From Chloroflexota bacterium (GTDB taxonomy: Bacteria; Chloroflexota; Dehalococcoidia; Lucifugimonadales; UBA3495), in the NCBI GenBank assembly GCA_022573285.1, contig JACZUF010000035.1, positions 1 to 33,588 on the forward strand: a DNA stretch of 33,588 nt. Direction: 5' to 3'. Shown piece by piece: positions 14,845 through 22,765 of the stretch. The notes under the pieces are model-generated. The model was not told where the DNA came from. It ran no database searches and was given only the letters and a program-made list of their open reading frames with translations. Positions within the stretch are counted from its first letter, which is position 1; every line of letters begins with the position of its first letter. The translations under genes were made by a program, and so were the position numbers.

Positions 14845-16524
14845 ATGATTCTATTTCGCTTAGATTCGCAACGGGAATTAGACCCTAAAAATTTGTCCAA
14901 ATTTAGGGCGGTTCAAGAAGCTGACTTTGCCGAGTTATTGGATGAAGTCGGCGAGCACATCCAATCGAAAGGCTGGAAAACCGGGGACATCGCTGAGATG
15001 AACATTAATTCGGTTCTTAATGAAGCGGTAGATCACCTGTACAAAAAATTACAGACATTGGTTGCAACGTTCAATGGTGACGAACTAATTTCGGCTCTGA
15101 TCGCGTGTCAAGAATCAAACCCACGAGAGATGTTCTTCCGACGACTCACAATCCCTACAAGATTGGCATGTTTTGGTCACCGGGACGAATTGGTGAGTAA
15201 CCTTAGCAAAGAGATTCCGGAAGTTGATGCTGCCAACTTAATTTGTAGATTTCTAATTGAGTACGTAGCCGCCAAACCCCCGAACGGTAGCCGACGAATG
15301 TCCCTTGAGGCCTTGGACGGACTCATGGCACTGGGCTCTGAGATCGTCAATTGGGGAACTATGAGCGATTTCAGCCACTTCGGTCTAACAGAGGTCAGTC
15401 TCTCTGTCCTTCCTTCCGGAAGACTGGGATTTGATCGTGAATCCTTCACGGCAGCCCAAAAACAGTTCATGTCTCGACATTTCGGCGGATTCATCAGTGA
15501 ATCGCAAAGAAGTATTGCCAATCAATTCGATAAATTCGATGGCGCATCGACGGGGAACACACAGGCTCCACAAGTTGTCGTGGACCTGGATACTGCTTTC
15601 GAAGGTGAATTCGGGTTGAGCCTGACCGAACTCATCTGGCTCATGTCAGACATCTATGTCTTAGGTTCAGAGCAAGAAGGGCCGACAAAAAGATTGGCTG
15701 CAAATGAAATGATTAAGAATCTCAGCAAATCTCTGGATTGGGAAGAATCAAAGATCAAGACCGGCATTGACATTTTGGCTTTGGATTCTCGCAACGACTT
15801 TCTTAAACCTCCAGGCGAAGGAGCGGAGGAAGTTTACCCTTGGCGGTTTAATCGGGCATGGTCTTACTTGCGGCGTCCTCTAGTCCGCACTAAATGTGAA
15901 CCTGAGTTGCTAATTCTTTGGGGCAACCGGCACATTATCCAGGCTATGAATTACCTGAGGCAATTGTGCCTTAGTGGGCGAATCAAAACGAAATCTGTAG
16001 AACTTAAGCGAGTGACTGGCGCTTGGAGAGAACAAGAAGCGAGGGCATTTGAGCAGTCCGTCGCAGCGATTATCTCAAATTTAACGGGGGTTCAGGCGAA
16101 AGTTCGTTTCCGGAAGTTGGGCAAGCTTAAGTTATTCGAAAACGGAAAGAATCTGGGCGACATAGATGTTCTTGCAGCGGTACCTAGCGCACGCGTCGTC
16201 CTCGTTGTTGAGTGCAAGGACCTGGCACTAGCGCGTACACCGGCCGAAATCCAGAATCAACTTCAAGGGTTAGTCGAAGGTTCTTCGGCCAAGCCCTCAA
16301 CTGTGCAGCAGCATTCGGCACGGGCGAAGTGGATAGAGAGCAACCTCGAGGAGGTTTTGGCGCAATGTTTTGGAATTAAGAAAAAGGGGAAATGGAGAGT
16401 TAAACCTGTACTTGTATCGGATTCTGAGCTTTACGCACCCTACAACTCAAAAATACCGTTCCCAGCTTGGTCTGTCGCGACTCTTCAGAGAATGACGGTA
16501 CCTGAGCTTGCGACCAAGGACTAG
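14845..16524 (+). CDS. PD-(D/E)XK nuclease-domain protein, 5' end uncertain
   Basis: 559 residues from the first ATG. The frame is open upstream without a stop to at least 14.64 kb and reads like real protein (ERELVAEFLRAFRDAFQS), with no good start there. The gene has probably lost its true beginning near 14.67 kb. The C-terminal 170 residues hold a restriction-type nuclease core: a helix with Glu (WREQEARAFEQSVAAI), then GDIDVLA (Asp439, Asp441) and VVECKDL (Glu456, Lys458), the D-ExK pattern. The first 380 residues are mostly helical and not recognised. No membrane segment is present. With the helicase fragment next to it, a DNA-restriction role is a reasonable inference. Confidence 0.7.
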   Translation: MILFRLDSQRELDPKNLSKFRAVQEADFAELLDEVGEHIQSKGWKTGDIAEMNINSVLNEAVDHLYKKLQTLVATFNGDELISALIACQESNPREMFFRRLTIPTRLACFGHRDELVSNLSKEIPEVDAANLICRFLIEYVAAKPPNGSRRMSLEALDGLMALGSEIVNWGTMSDFSHFGLTEVSLSVLPSGRLGFDRESFTAAQKQFMSRHFGGFISESQRSIANQFDKFDGASTGNTQAPQVVVDLDTAFEGEFGLSLTELIWLMSDIYVLGSEQEGPTKRLAANEMIKNLSKSLDWEESKIKTGIDILALDSRNDFLKPPGEGAEEVYPWRFNRAWSYLRRPLVRTKCEPELLILWGNRHIIQAMNYLRQLCLSGRIKTKSVELKRVTGAWREQEARAFEQSVAAIISNLTGVQAKVRFRKLGKLKLFENGKNLGDIDVLAAVPSARVVLVVECKDLALARTPAEIQNQLQGLVEGSSAKPSTVQQHSARAKWIESNLEEVLAQCFGIKKKGKWRVKPVLVSDSELYAPYNSKIPFPAWSVATLQRMTVPELATKD

Positions 16525-17032
16525 CCGATGCGATGGAGTCTATCACTATCTCGAATGCGCCGAGTTGAGGTGTTCAATCTTGCCGATATCGCGATTTGAT
16601 CGTTCGCATTGAAGCGCGGAAGCATTTCCTTATCCCATAATTGCGAAACATTCCTCTAAATGCCAGGCAAGCGGAGGGCTAGAAGTTATTGCAAATAGTG
16701 AACACCCGACCCTCCCCCGTCTCCACCATAAAAGCATTGGACCGTTTCATGTTTACCTATCCAACGGCTGAAGGCGCCTCTGTTACAGCATATAACTGGA
16801 CAGGAAATGAAGGGGTATGTAGCTACGGAAGCACAGCGTTCAGAGCGGGAGGCTTGGGAAGCAAGCACTCTACCCGGAAACTGATTTGAAAAACCACTAG
16901 CTTGACAATCCCGTCAGGTCACGGAATTCGGGATCCCAGGCGGGGTTCAGGGCCGGTTTTAAAGTTGGGAGCCATTTGTAACAAATAAGAAGCACGGATT
17001 GTCGAGATTCGGGCTTTTTCTTGCCTAAATTA
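16525..17032. other. Non-coding stretch, nothing supported
   Basis: Both strands were read. Only short shadow frames were found, and no RNA or repeat that I can defend. Confidence 0.4.
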
Positions 17033-17077
17033 TGGTGACCCGCCTCAGGTTCGAACCGAGAACCTACTGATTAAGAG
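17033..17077 (-). repeat. 3' fragment of a tRNA-Lys(CTT) gene, likely attachment-site remnant
   Basis: On the minus strand the sequence runs from the anticodon loop CTCTTAA through the 3' anticodon stem TCAGT, a T arm (CTCGG-TTCGAAC-CTGAG), the acceptor 3' strand GCGGGTC, then A and CCA. The 5' half is absent: the bases before CTCTTAA do not pair with TCAGT. A break exactly at the anticodon loop is the usual crossover point for integrases that use tRNA genes. Confidence 0.8.
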
Positions 17078-17116
17078 TTTGCATGATATTTCCCCAGGGT
17101 CACTGCCGCCGGGACA

Positions 17117-17636
17117 TCAATCGGCGTACCTCAAAAAATACTCGCTACGCCGACGCTGCTTCTTATCCTTGGCGCCAGGCGGTCGTCCCAATCTTTTACC
17201 ATTAGCCTTGGCTCTCTCCAAACCTGCTTTAGTGTTTCCGGACAGCCGACGTGAGTATTGATTGGCGATCCATCCAGTTATTGAAATCATCAGTTCCCGG
17301 ATTTCTGGTCCAGCGGATGCGGTCCATGGCTCTTGGTAGCTGAGTATCTGGACCCCGTGGCCGGACAATTTGTTGAAGATTTCCAATGTCTGCCGGATTC
17401 ATTCCCGGGACAGTCGGTTCAGCGACCAAACCAGCAGCACGTGAATCGATCTTGGTGGGCGTCTCGATCCACGGCTTCTAACGCATTTCGTTGTGCACCG
17501 CGTATGCCGATTCGTTGATCGAATATGTTTCGACGACCTCTAGATTCTTCGCGGTCGCCCAGGCTTCCAGATTGGACAGCTGGTTTTCGGTTTCTTGCTC
17601 AGTGATTGAAACACGAGCCCAGATTGCAGCTTTCAT
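17117..17636 (-). pseudogene. Serine recombinase (resolvase type), broken
   Basis: The N-terminal part begins at ATG 17636 with MKAAIWARVSITEQETENQL, holding the catalytic Ser10, and stops at TAG after HNEMR. Downstream pieces lie in other frames: LLVWSLNRLSRE, then an in-frame TGA, then TLEIFNKLSGHGVQILSYQE and the C-terminal DNA-binding part with GRPPGAKDKKQRRR. At least one frameshift and one stop separate them. Intact enzymes of this kind cut and rejoin DNA as integrases or resolvases. Its place next to the tRNA-Lys fragment suggests it belonged to a departed or decayed integrated element. Confidence 0.85.
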
Positions 17637-17794
17637 GTTGTATTCAACATCCCTCTTCGAATTTGGGCACAAAACCCCCCTCAAACGAGGGGCCATGCCA
17701 AATAAATTCACAGTGGTAAGTGCGGAGTCTTCGCTTATTTCAAGTTGTATATTGCCGATTATGGTATTTGGTCTGACGACTTTCGTAAAGAAAT

Positions 17795-17869
17795 TGGTCG
17801 GGGTGAGAGGATTTGAACCTCCGACCTCTGCGTCCCGAACGCAGCGCGCTTCCCCTGCGCTACACCCCG
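17795..17869 (-). tRNA. tRNA-Pro (anticodon CGG), CCA encoded
   Basis: The full cloverleaf can be drawn on the minus strand: acceptor CGGGGTG/CACCCCG, D stem GCGC/GCGC, anticodon stem CTGCG/CGCAG with loop TTCGGGA (anticodon CGG), variable loop AGGTC, T stem GGAGG/CCTCT with loop TTCAAAT, discriminator A (17798) and encoded CCA (17797-17795). All stems pair, with one G-T pair in the T stem. It looks functional and marks the start of the gene-dense chromosome side. Confidence 0.95.
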
Positions 17870-18021
17870 ATGCCACCTTCGCCGATTAACTAACGAACGA
17901 GCGGCTTCTCCAATACGAACCGAAGTGGAGTTATTGCGCACACGTCGTCACCATGAGCGGTTAGGCATGGCTCACCACGAGCGGGCAGGTGGTGTCCCAT
18001 GGAAACGCGGCGAGCCGCCTG

Positions 18022-18525
18022 CTAGTCTTCTAGGTTGATGTCGCCGCTGCGGCCGCCGGTTTTCCGGACCAGGCGGACGGCCTCGATGCGCATCCCACGG
18101 TCCACCGACTTGCACATGTCGTAGAGGGTCAGGGCCGCCACGGAGACCGCGGTCAGGGCCTCCATCTCCACGCCGGTCCGGGCGGTGGTGCTGGCGGTGG
18201 CGGTGACGTTGATCCGGCCTTTCGCTTCATCCAGTTCCAGATCGACGTCCACCCGGTCCAGGGGCAGCGGGTGGCACAGGGGGATGAGTTCCGAGGTCTT
18301 CTTGGCGCCCATGATGCCGGCCAACTGGGCGATGGTCAGAACGTCGCCCTTCTTCATCAGCCCTTCTTTGATCAACCGCGCCGTCTCCGGCTGGATGGAC
18401 ACGTAACCCCGGGCCACGGCCTCGCGGCTGGTGACATCCTTGCCGCCCACATCAACCATCCTGGCCCGGCCCTGCTCGTCCAGGTGGGTCAGGTGAAGGT
18501 CGGGGCCGTTGTTGGCAGTGGACAT
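18022..18525 (-). CDS. moaC: Cyclic pyranopterin monophosphate synthase MoaC
   Basis: 167 residues, the usual family length. MoaC turns the MoaA product (3',8-cyclo-7,8-dihydro-GTP) into cyclic pyranopterin monophosphate, the first stable intermediate of molybdenum cofactor. Signature stretches are [18 protein letters not shown] (23-40), [12 protein letters not shown] (76-87), [10 protein letters not shown] (118-127) and [11 protein letters not shown] (135-145). The start is the ATG at 18525. A longer frame to 18699 is low in similarity, overlaps rnhA and is rejected. It is the last gene of the minus-strand group and shares the pathway with moaA two genes upstream. Confidence 0.95.
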   Translation of the reverse strand: MSTANNGPDLHLTHLDEQGRARMVDVGGKDVTSREAVARGYVSIQPETARLIKEGLMKKGDVLTIAQLAGIMGAKKTSELIPLCHPLPLDRVDVDLELDEAKGRINVTATASTTARTGVEMEALTAVSVAALTLYDMCKSVDRGMRIEAVRLVRKTGGRSGDINLED

Positions 18526-18569
18526 AACGTTGCATTGCTCCTTGGCCTTCGGCGAGTTGGGACCGCCGG

Positions 18570-18980
18570 TTATCTCGCCGTGCCCGCCTCTTTGGTGGCC
18601 GCGGAATCGGCCAGTTCGTTGCCGGGGTCGCCGCTGTGGCCGCGCACCCACCGCCAGGAGATGTCCCGGCCTTTTACCAGCCGGTCCAGTTGCTCCCAAA
18701 GGTCGTGGTTAGCCTTGCGCTTCCAACCCTTGGTCATGGTGTTGATCACGTAGGTGCTGTCGGAGCTGATCAAAACCTTGGCCGACGGGTCCACGGCCTC
18801 CAGCCCTTTGATGACGCCGGTCATCTCCATGCGGTTGTTGGTGGTCTTGGGGTCGCTTCCCGAGATTATCCGTTGGGACCCGTTCTGCTGGATGACGGCG
18901 GCCCAGCCGCCCCGGCCGGGGTTCCCCTTGCAAGCGCCGTCGGTGTGGATGACGATTTCGCTGCTTTGCATCGTAGCCAT
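18570..18980 (-). CDS. rnhA: Ribonuclease HI
   Basis: 136 residues. It cleaves the RNA strand of RNA-DNA hybrids during replication and repair. The four acidic metal ligands are visible: Asp14 in [11 protein letters not shown], Glu52 in [15 protein letters not shown], Asp74 in [10 protein letters not shown] and Asp125 in NELAD, with the assisting His115 in WVRGHSG. The protein is short compared with the E. coli enzyme (155 residues), with a brief C-terminus. The ATG at 18980 or the one three codons on could be the start. It lies between moaA and moaC and is probably co-transcribed with them. Confidence 0.94.
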   Translation of the reverse strand: MATMQSSEIVIHTDGACKGNPGRGGWAAVIQQNGSQRIISGSDPKTTNNRMEMTGVIKGLEAVDPSAKVLISSDSTYVINTMTKGWKRKANHDLWEQLDRLVKGRDISWRWVRGHSGDPGNELADSAATKEAGTAR

Positions 18981-19027
18981 TAGCTATCAGCTTTCAGCCT
19001 TTTCTGATGGCTGACCGCTGACTGCTG
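18981..19027. repeat. AGCTATCAGC-type short repeat between rnhA and moaA
   Basis: TAGCTATCAGCTTTCAGCC and GGCTGACCGCTGACTGCTG form an imperfect palindrome filling the 55-bp gap between moaA and rnhA. A related copy lies at 20055-20077. Confidence 0.5.
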
Positions 19028-19035
19028 TTCGCTCG

Positions 19036-20049
19036 CTATCCCCCTATCTGGTACATCTCGATCTTTTTTGGCGATCCTTGTTTGTTGGGCGACGCGGCCC
19101 GTTCCTCTGAATAACGGTCGGTGCGGACGGTCCAAATCCCGGTGAGTATCTCCCGCAGTTCGGAGTCGGTCGCTCCGGCGCGCATGGGGTCCCTCAGGCT
19201 TACGCCCTTGCTGGCGAAAAGGCAGGTGAAGATCCGGCCGTCGGTGGACAGCCGCACCCTGGTGCAGTCGCCGCAGAATGGCTTGGTCACCGAGGCAATG
19301 ACGCCGATCTCGCCGCTGCCGTCCCTATAACGGTACCTGGTGGCCACCTCGCCGTGATAGTTGCTTTCGACCGGTTCCAGCGGCATTTCGGCGTCGATCT
19401 GGGCGATTATCTCGTCGGCGGGCACCACCTGTTCCGACCGCCAGCCGTTGCGGTTCCCCACGTCCATGTACTCGATGTAACGGACGATGTGGCCGGTTCC
19501 CTTGAAGTGGCGGGCCAGGTCGACGATGGTGTGGTCGTTGACCCCCTTCTGCACCACGCAGTTTATCTTGATGGGCGATAGGCCGACGTCGGCGGCGGTC
19601 TGAATCGCTTCAAGCACCCGCTGGGTGGTGAACCCCCGGCCGTTCATGGCCTTGAAAACCTCGTCGTCCAGGCTGTCCAAACTGATGGTGATGCGGTGCA
19701 GCCCGGCGTCCTTTAGCGCCTGGGCGAACTGGCCGAGCAGATAGCCGTTGGTGGTGAGCGTCAGGTCTTCGATGCCGTCGATGGCGGCCAGCATGCCCGT
19801 CAATTTGGGCAGGTCGTTGCGCAATAGGGGCTCGCCGCCGGTGATGCGCAGCTTGACGATGCCCAACTCGGCGAAGATACCGACCAGCCGGGTCAGTTCC
19901 TCGAAGGTGAGGATTTCCGCCCGGGGCAGGAACTCGTAGGCCTCGCCGTAGATCTCGGCGGGCATGCAGTAAGGGCACCGGAAGTTGCACCGGTCGGTAA
20001 CGGAGATTCGCAGGTCCCGCATGGGCCTGCCGAATTTATCGGTTGGCAT
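19036..20049 (-). CDS. moaA: GTP 3',8-cyclase MoaA (radical SAM)
   Basis: 337 residues, full length. MoaA uses S-adenosylmethionine and two 4Fe-4S clusters to convert GTP into 3',8-cyclo-7,8-dihydro-GTP, the first step of molybdenum cofactor synthesis. The N-terminal cluster ligands are Cys21, Cys25 and Cys28 (RCNFRCPYC). The SAM-binding region includes RITGGEPLLR. The C-terminal cluster ligands are Cys259, Cys262 and Cys276. The C-terminus ends in Gly-Gly, which family work shows to be needed for activity. The ATG at 20049 gives the typical MPTDKFGRPMRDLRISVTDRC beginning without its first residues being cut. No clear ribosome binding site is seen, as the AGCTATCAGC repeat lies there. Confidence 0.96.
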   Translation of the reverse strand: MPTDKFGRPMRDLRISVTDRCNFRCPYCMPAEIYGEAYEFLPRAEILTFEELTRLVGIFAELGIVKLRITGGEPLLRNDLPKLTGMLAAIDGIEDLTLTTNGYLLGQFAQALKDAGLHRITISLDSLDDEVFKAMNGRGFTTQRVLEAIQTAADVGLSPIKINCVVQKGVNDHTIVDLARHFKGTGHIVRYIEYMDVGNRNGWRSEQVVPADEIIAQIDAEMPLEPVESNYHGEVATRYRYRDGSGEIGVIASVTKPFCGDCTRVRLSTDGRIFTCLFASKGVSLRDPMRAGATDSELREILTGIWTVRTDRYSEERAASPNKQGSPKKIEMYQIGG

Positions 20050-20054
20050 CTTGG

Positions 20055-20077
20055 AGCTATCAGCTATCAGCAGTCAG
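20055..20077. repeat. AGCTATCAGC repeat supplying the rdgB stop codon
   Basis: AGCTATCAGCTATCAGCAGT lies between rdgB and moaA. The rdgB stop (20060-20062) and its last codons fall within it. It is similar to the repeat at 18981-19027. Confidence 0.5.
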
Positions 20078-20833
20078 ATTTTTTAGGATTTTCACGGCCT
20101 TTCGGGCGGCGTCGGCGCGGTGGCTAACCCTATTTTTCTCGTCCAGGGAAAGCTGGGCGACGGTCTTGCCGTAAGAGGGGAGATAGAATACGGGGTCGTA
20201 GCCGAAACCGTCATCCCCCTGAGGCGTGTATTGTATCATTCCGGCGACGGAGCCCTCGGCCTGGGCGACGAGGGTTGGCTGCTGGGGGTCGAAATCCCCC
20301 TCCTGTCCCCCTTTTTCAAAGGGGGAAGCTGCTTCCCCCGATGCATCTGGCGATGAACCGCTAAAATCCCCCTCCCGTCCCCCTTTATCAAAGGGGGAAG
20401 CTCCCCCCTCCCGATCTGAATCGGGATAAAGGGGGGCTAGGGGGGATTTGGCGACGGCGATGACGCAGCGGAAGCGGGCGGAGCGTTCTTCCCAGGGAAC
20501 GTTTTCCAGGTTCTTGAGCAGCAGGGCGACCCGGTCTTGGTCGCTGGCGCTGGAATCGCCGCCGTATCGGGCCGACCACACTCCGGGCTCGCCGGAGAGC
20601 GCGTCCACCTCCAGTCCCGAGTCGTCGGCCAGGGTCAGTATCCCGGAGATGGCCGCGTACTCCGACGCCTTGAGCCAGGCGTTCTCCTCGAAGGTCTCCC
20701 CAGTCTCCTCGACCTCGTGGGTGATGCCCAAGTCCCGCAACGAGACCAACTTAAAGGGAATCTCCTTCAGCAGGTCTTGGTATTCACGCATCTTGCCGGG
20801 GTTGCCGGTGGCGATGAGCAGGCGGCCGGGCAT
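20060..20833 (-). CDS. rdgB: RdgB/HAM1-type XTP/dITP pyrophosphatase with in-frame repeat insertion
   Basis: The enzyme removes non-canonical purine nucleoside triphosphates (dITP, XTP) by hydrolysis to monophosphate. The substrate-binding start IATGNPGKMREY (7-18), the metal-site region TLADDSGLEVDAL (67-79), GEPGVWSARYGG (81-92) and the C-terminal GDDGFGYDPVFYLP (206-219) with SHRADAARK (237-245) are all intact. Between them, residues 129-184 are foreign: two tandem copies of a segment around ASPFDKGGREGDF. These are encoded by the dispersed GC-rich repeat. Removing it leaves 201 residues, the normal length. The start is the ATG at 20833, one base from the upstream gene's stop. Whether the enzyme stays active is unknown, but the insert lies in a loop region and keeps frame. 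Confidence 0.92.
   Translation of the reverse strand: MPGRLLIATGNPGKMREYQDLLKEIPFKLVSLRDLGITHEVEETGETFEENAWLKASEYAAISGILTLADDSGLEVDALSGEPGVWSARYGGDSSASDQDRVALLLKNLENVPWEERSARFRCVIAVAKSPLAPLYPDSDREGGASPFDKGGREGDFSGSSPDASGEAASPFEKGGQEGDFDPQQPTLVAQAEGSVAGMIQYTPQGDDGFGYDPVFYLPSYGKTVAQLSLDEKNRVSHRADAARKAVKILKNLTADS
20292..20449. repeat. GC-rich dispersed repeat, two units, inside rdgB
   Basis: Begins AAATCCCCCTCCTGTCCCCC and ends GGGGGGATTT. It contains CTTTATCAAAGGGGGAAGCT and CCCGATCTGAATCGGG. The same blocks occur at 22151-22233 and 23915-24027. The length keeps the rdgB reading frame open. Confidence 0.85.
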
Positions 20834-20834
20834 C

Positions 20835-22070
20835 TTAGATCGTTCCCCGCTGGGCCAACTCGGCCAGTTCTCCCTCACTAAACCCGAGCCATGAGCCGTA
20901 GATGTGGCTGTTGTGCTCGCCGATGGTGGGGCCGGCGTGCTCGACGGCGCCGGGCGTTTCGCTGAACTTGGGGACGATACCCAGCATCTTGGTCCGGCCC
21001 AGTTCCGGGTCGTCGATATCGATGATGTCCTCGCGGGCCTGGTAGTGGGGGTCTGCCATGATCTGGGCGGCGTCGTAGACCGGGCCCACCACTCCCCCGG
21101 CGGGGATCAACTGGTCCATGGTCTCCTTCAGGTCCCGCTGCCCCAGCCACCCCTGGAGCTCGTCGTTCAGGGCGTCCCGGTTATCCAGTCGGGCGGCGTT
21201 GTCCTTGAACTCGGGCCGGTTGATCAACTCTGGCATCCCCATGGCCTGGGCCAGGCTTTCGAAGGTGCTCTGGGAGGTGGCGGAAAGGCCCAGCCAGCGG
21301 TTGTCGGCGGTCTTGTACAGGCTCCGCGGCGCGGCGTCGGGGAAATCGTTGCCGACTCGCTCCCGGTTGATGCCCAGCATGTCGAACATGGTGATGTGGG
21401 GGATGCAGAGCCGGAACAGCGGCTCGAAAAGACTGACGTCCACCACCTGGCCCTTGGCATCGGGGTTGCCCGATGCGTCCCCGCGCCCGTCCCGATGATA
21501 AAGGGCCATCATGCCGGCCATGGCCCCGAACACCCCGGCTATCTCGTCGGCCAACGGCACCGGCGGCAGCACGGGAGGCGTGTCCTGGAACCCGGTCATG
21601 CCCACGTAGCCGCTCATGCACTCGGCGATGGTGCCGAAGCCGGGCCGGTCCTTGTAGGGGCCGGTCTGGCCGAAGCCCGAGTAACGCAGCATCACCAGCT
21701 TGGGGTTCACCCTTTGGAGGTCGTTTGGACCCAGGCCCCACCGCTCCATGGCGCCGGGGCGGAATCCCTCGATCAACACGTCGGCCTGGGCCGCAAGTTT
21801 CTTGAGGATATCTTGGCCTTCGGGCGTGCCCAGGTTCAGGGTGATGGACTTCTTGTTGCGCGAGTGGACCTTCCACCAAAGGGAGACCCCATTGGCGAAG
21901 GGGCCCCAGTTGCGGAGCGGGTCTCCCGCGCCGGGCCGCTCCACCTTGACCACCTCGGCCCCGAAGTCGGCCAGCAGGCTGCTGGCGGTGCCCCCGGCGA
22001 CGATGATGGAAAGGTCCAGGACTTTCAGGCCCACCAGGGGCCCTTGGGCTGTGGTCAAATCTACCCCCAT
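20835..22070 (-). CDS. Class III CoA-transferase (CaiB/BaiF family)
   Basis: 411 residues, the normal length for formyl-CoA transferase/CaiB-like enzymes, which move CoA between carboxylic acids. The N-terminal LVGLKVLDLSIIVAG, LADFGAEVVKVERPGAGDP and LRNWGPF are family signatures. The catalytic Asp is in PLADEIAGVFGAM, about residue 174. The SRNKKSITLNL stretch binds CoA. Substrate cannot be told from sequence; carnitine, oxalate, bile-acid and many other transferases share the fold. The ATG at 22070 starts MGVDLTTAQGPLVGLKVLD. It is the first gene of the minus-strand group and diverges from nuoA across 300 bp that hold a repeat and a promoter. Confidence 0.92.
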   Translation of the reverse strand: MGVDLTTAQGPLVGLKVLDLSIIVAGGTASSLLADFGAEVVKVERPGAGDPLRNWGPFANGVSLWWKVHSRNKKSITLNLGTPEGQDILKKLAAQADVLIEGFRPGAMERWGLGPNDLQRVNPKLVMLRYSGFGQTGPYKDRPGFGTIAECMSGYVGMTGFQDTPPVLPPVPLADEIAGVFGAMAGMMALYHRDGRGDASGNPDAKGQVVDVSLFEPLFRLCIPHITMFDMLGINRERVGNDFPDAAPRSLYKTADNRWLGLSATSQSTFESLAQAMGMPELINRPEFKDNAARLDNRDALNDELQGWLGQRDLKETMDQLIPAGGVVGPVYDAAQIMADPHYQAREDIIDIDDPELGRTKMLGIVPKFSETPGAVEHAGPTIGEHNSHIYGSWLGFSEGELAELAQRGTI

Positions 22071-22150
22071 ATCGAAAGCGTTCTTCGGGTTTGAGCGTGG
22101 AATAATACTACCATTAGTCGAGTGTGGGAAAAGGCGGCGGCGGGCTGCCG

Positions 22151-22233
22151 AAATCCCCTTCCTGTCCCCCTTTATCGCAGGGGGAAGTTCCCCCTCCCGA
22201 TCTGAATCGGGATAAAGGGAGTTAGGGGGATTT
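22151..22233. repeat. GC-rich dispersed repeat upstream of nuoA
   Basis: Starts AAATCCCCTTCCTGTCCCCC and ends GGGGGATTT. The inner part contains CCCGATCTGAATCGGG and a partly palindromic G/C framework. It is the same family as 20292-20449 and 23915-24027. Confidence 0.85.
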
Positions 22234-22259
22234 CGCGGACAGACCTGCCCTTACTCGCC

Positions 22260-22288
22260 TGTAAAGGCGCGGGGCTCTCTGCTATAAT
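22260..22288 (+). promoter_or_regulatory. Probable promoter of the nuo operon
   Basis: A consensus -10 box TATAAT lies at 22283-22288. At 17 bp upstream the -35 region reads TGTAAA, a weak match to TTGACA. Transcription would start about 22295, giving a leader of some 80 nt before nuoA. It lies just after the dispersed repeat. Confidence 0.55.
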
Positions 22289-22372
22289 TTGGGACGATTC
22301 CGGGGCCTGCCCCGGCTGCCCCAATATGGCCAGAGTAATGACCAGAGTAACCATCAGAATAACCGGCGCTCC

Positions 22373-22756
22373 ATGTTAGACGATTATTTCCGGCAATACG
22401 GGCTCATCGCCATATTCATGGCGGTGGCCGTCGGCGTTCCAATCAGCATGCTGATGATGTCGTGGACGGCCTCCCGCATCGGCCTCCGGCCCAACAATCC
22501 CACCGACGTCAAGTCCGAGACCTACGAGTGCGGGGTCGAGTCCATCGGCGGCCGGTGGGAACTCTTCAACTTCCGCTATTACATGTTTGCCATACTATTC
22601 GTCATCTTCGACGTCGAGGTCGTGTTCCTCTACCCCTGGGCGGCCAAGTTCCTGCAACTGGAGTTGTTCGCGCTGATCGAGATGGCGGTGTTCGTGGGGA
22701 TCCTGGTGGTCGGTCTGGCCTACGCCTGGCGCAAGAACGACCTGGAGTGGGGTTAG
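22373..22756 (+). CDS. nuoA: NADH-quinone oxidoreductase subunit A
   Basis: 127 residues with three membrane helices, the first at MLDDYFRQYGLIAIFMAVAV. The conserved cytoplasmic loop KSETYECGVESIGG holds the Cys typical of NuoA/ND3, which senses the active-deactive state in complex I. FNFRYYMFAILFVIFDVEVVFLYPWA is the second-helix signature. The ATG at 22373 is chosen; the frame continues 28 codons upstream without family similarity. It is the first gene of a plus-strand nuo cluster, with nuoB 9 nt downstream. Confidence 0.95.
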   Translation: MLDDYFRQYGLIAIFMAVAVGVPISMLMMSWTASRIGLRPNNPTDVKSETYECGVESIGGRWELFNFRYYMFAILFVIFDVEVVFLYPWAAKFLQLELFALIEMAVFVGILVVGLAYAWRKNDLEWG

Positions 22757-22765
22757 GGAACGCCG

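Noticed and set aside
18526..18699. N-terminal extension of moaC
   Set aside because: The extra 58 codons overlap rnhA out of frame and do not look like MoaC; the ATG at 18525 fits the family length.
20904..22094. Long plus-strand frame opposite the CoA-transferase gene
   Set aside because: It is a GC-driven shadow of the antisense gene, with no known motif and no ribosome binding site.
22289..22372. N-terminal extension of nuoA
   Set aside because: The 28 codons are not similar to the family and lie in the leader; the ATG at 22373 gives the usual start.
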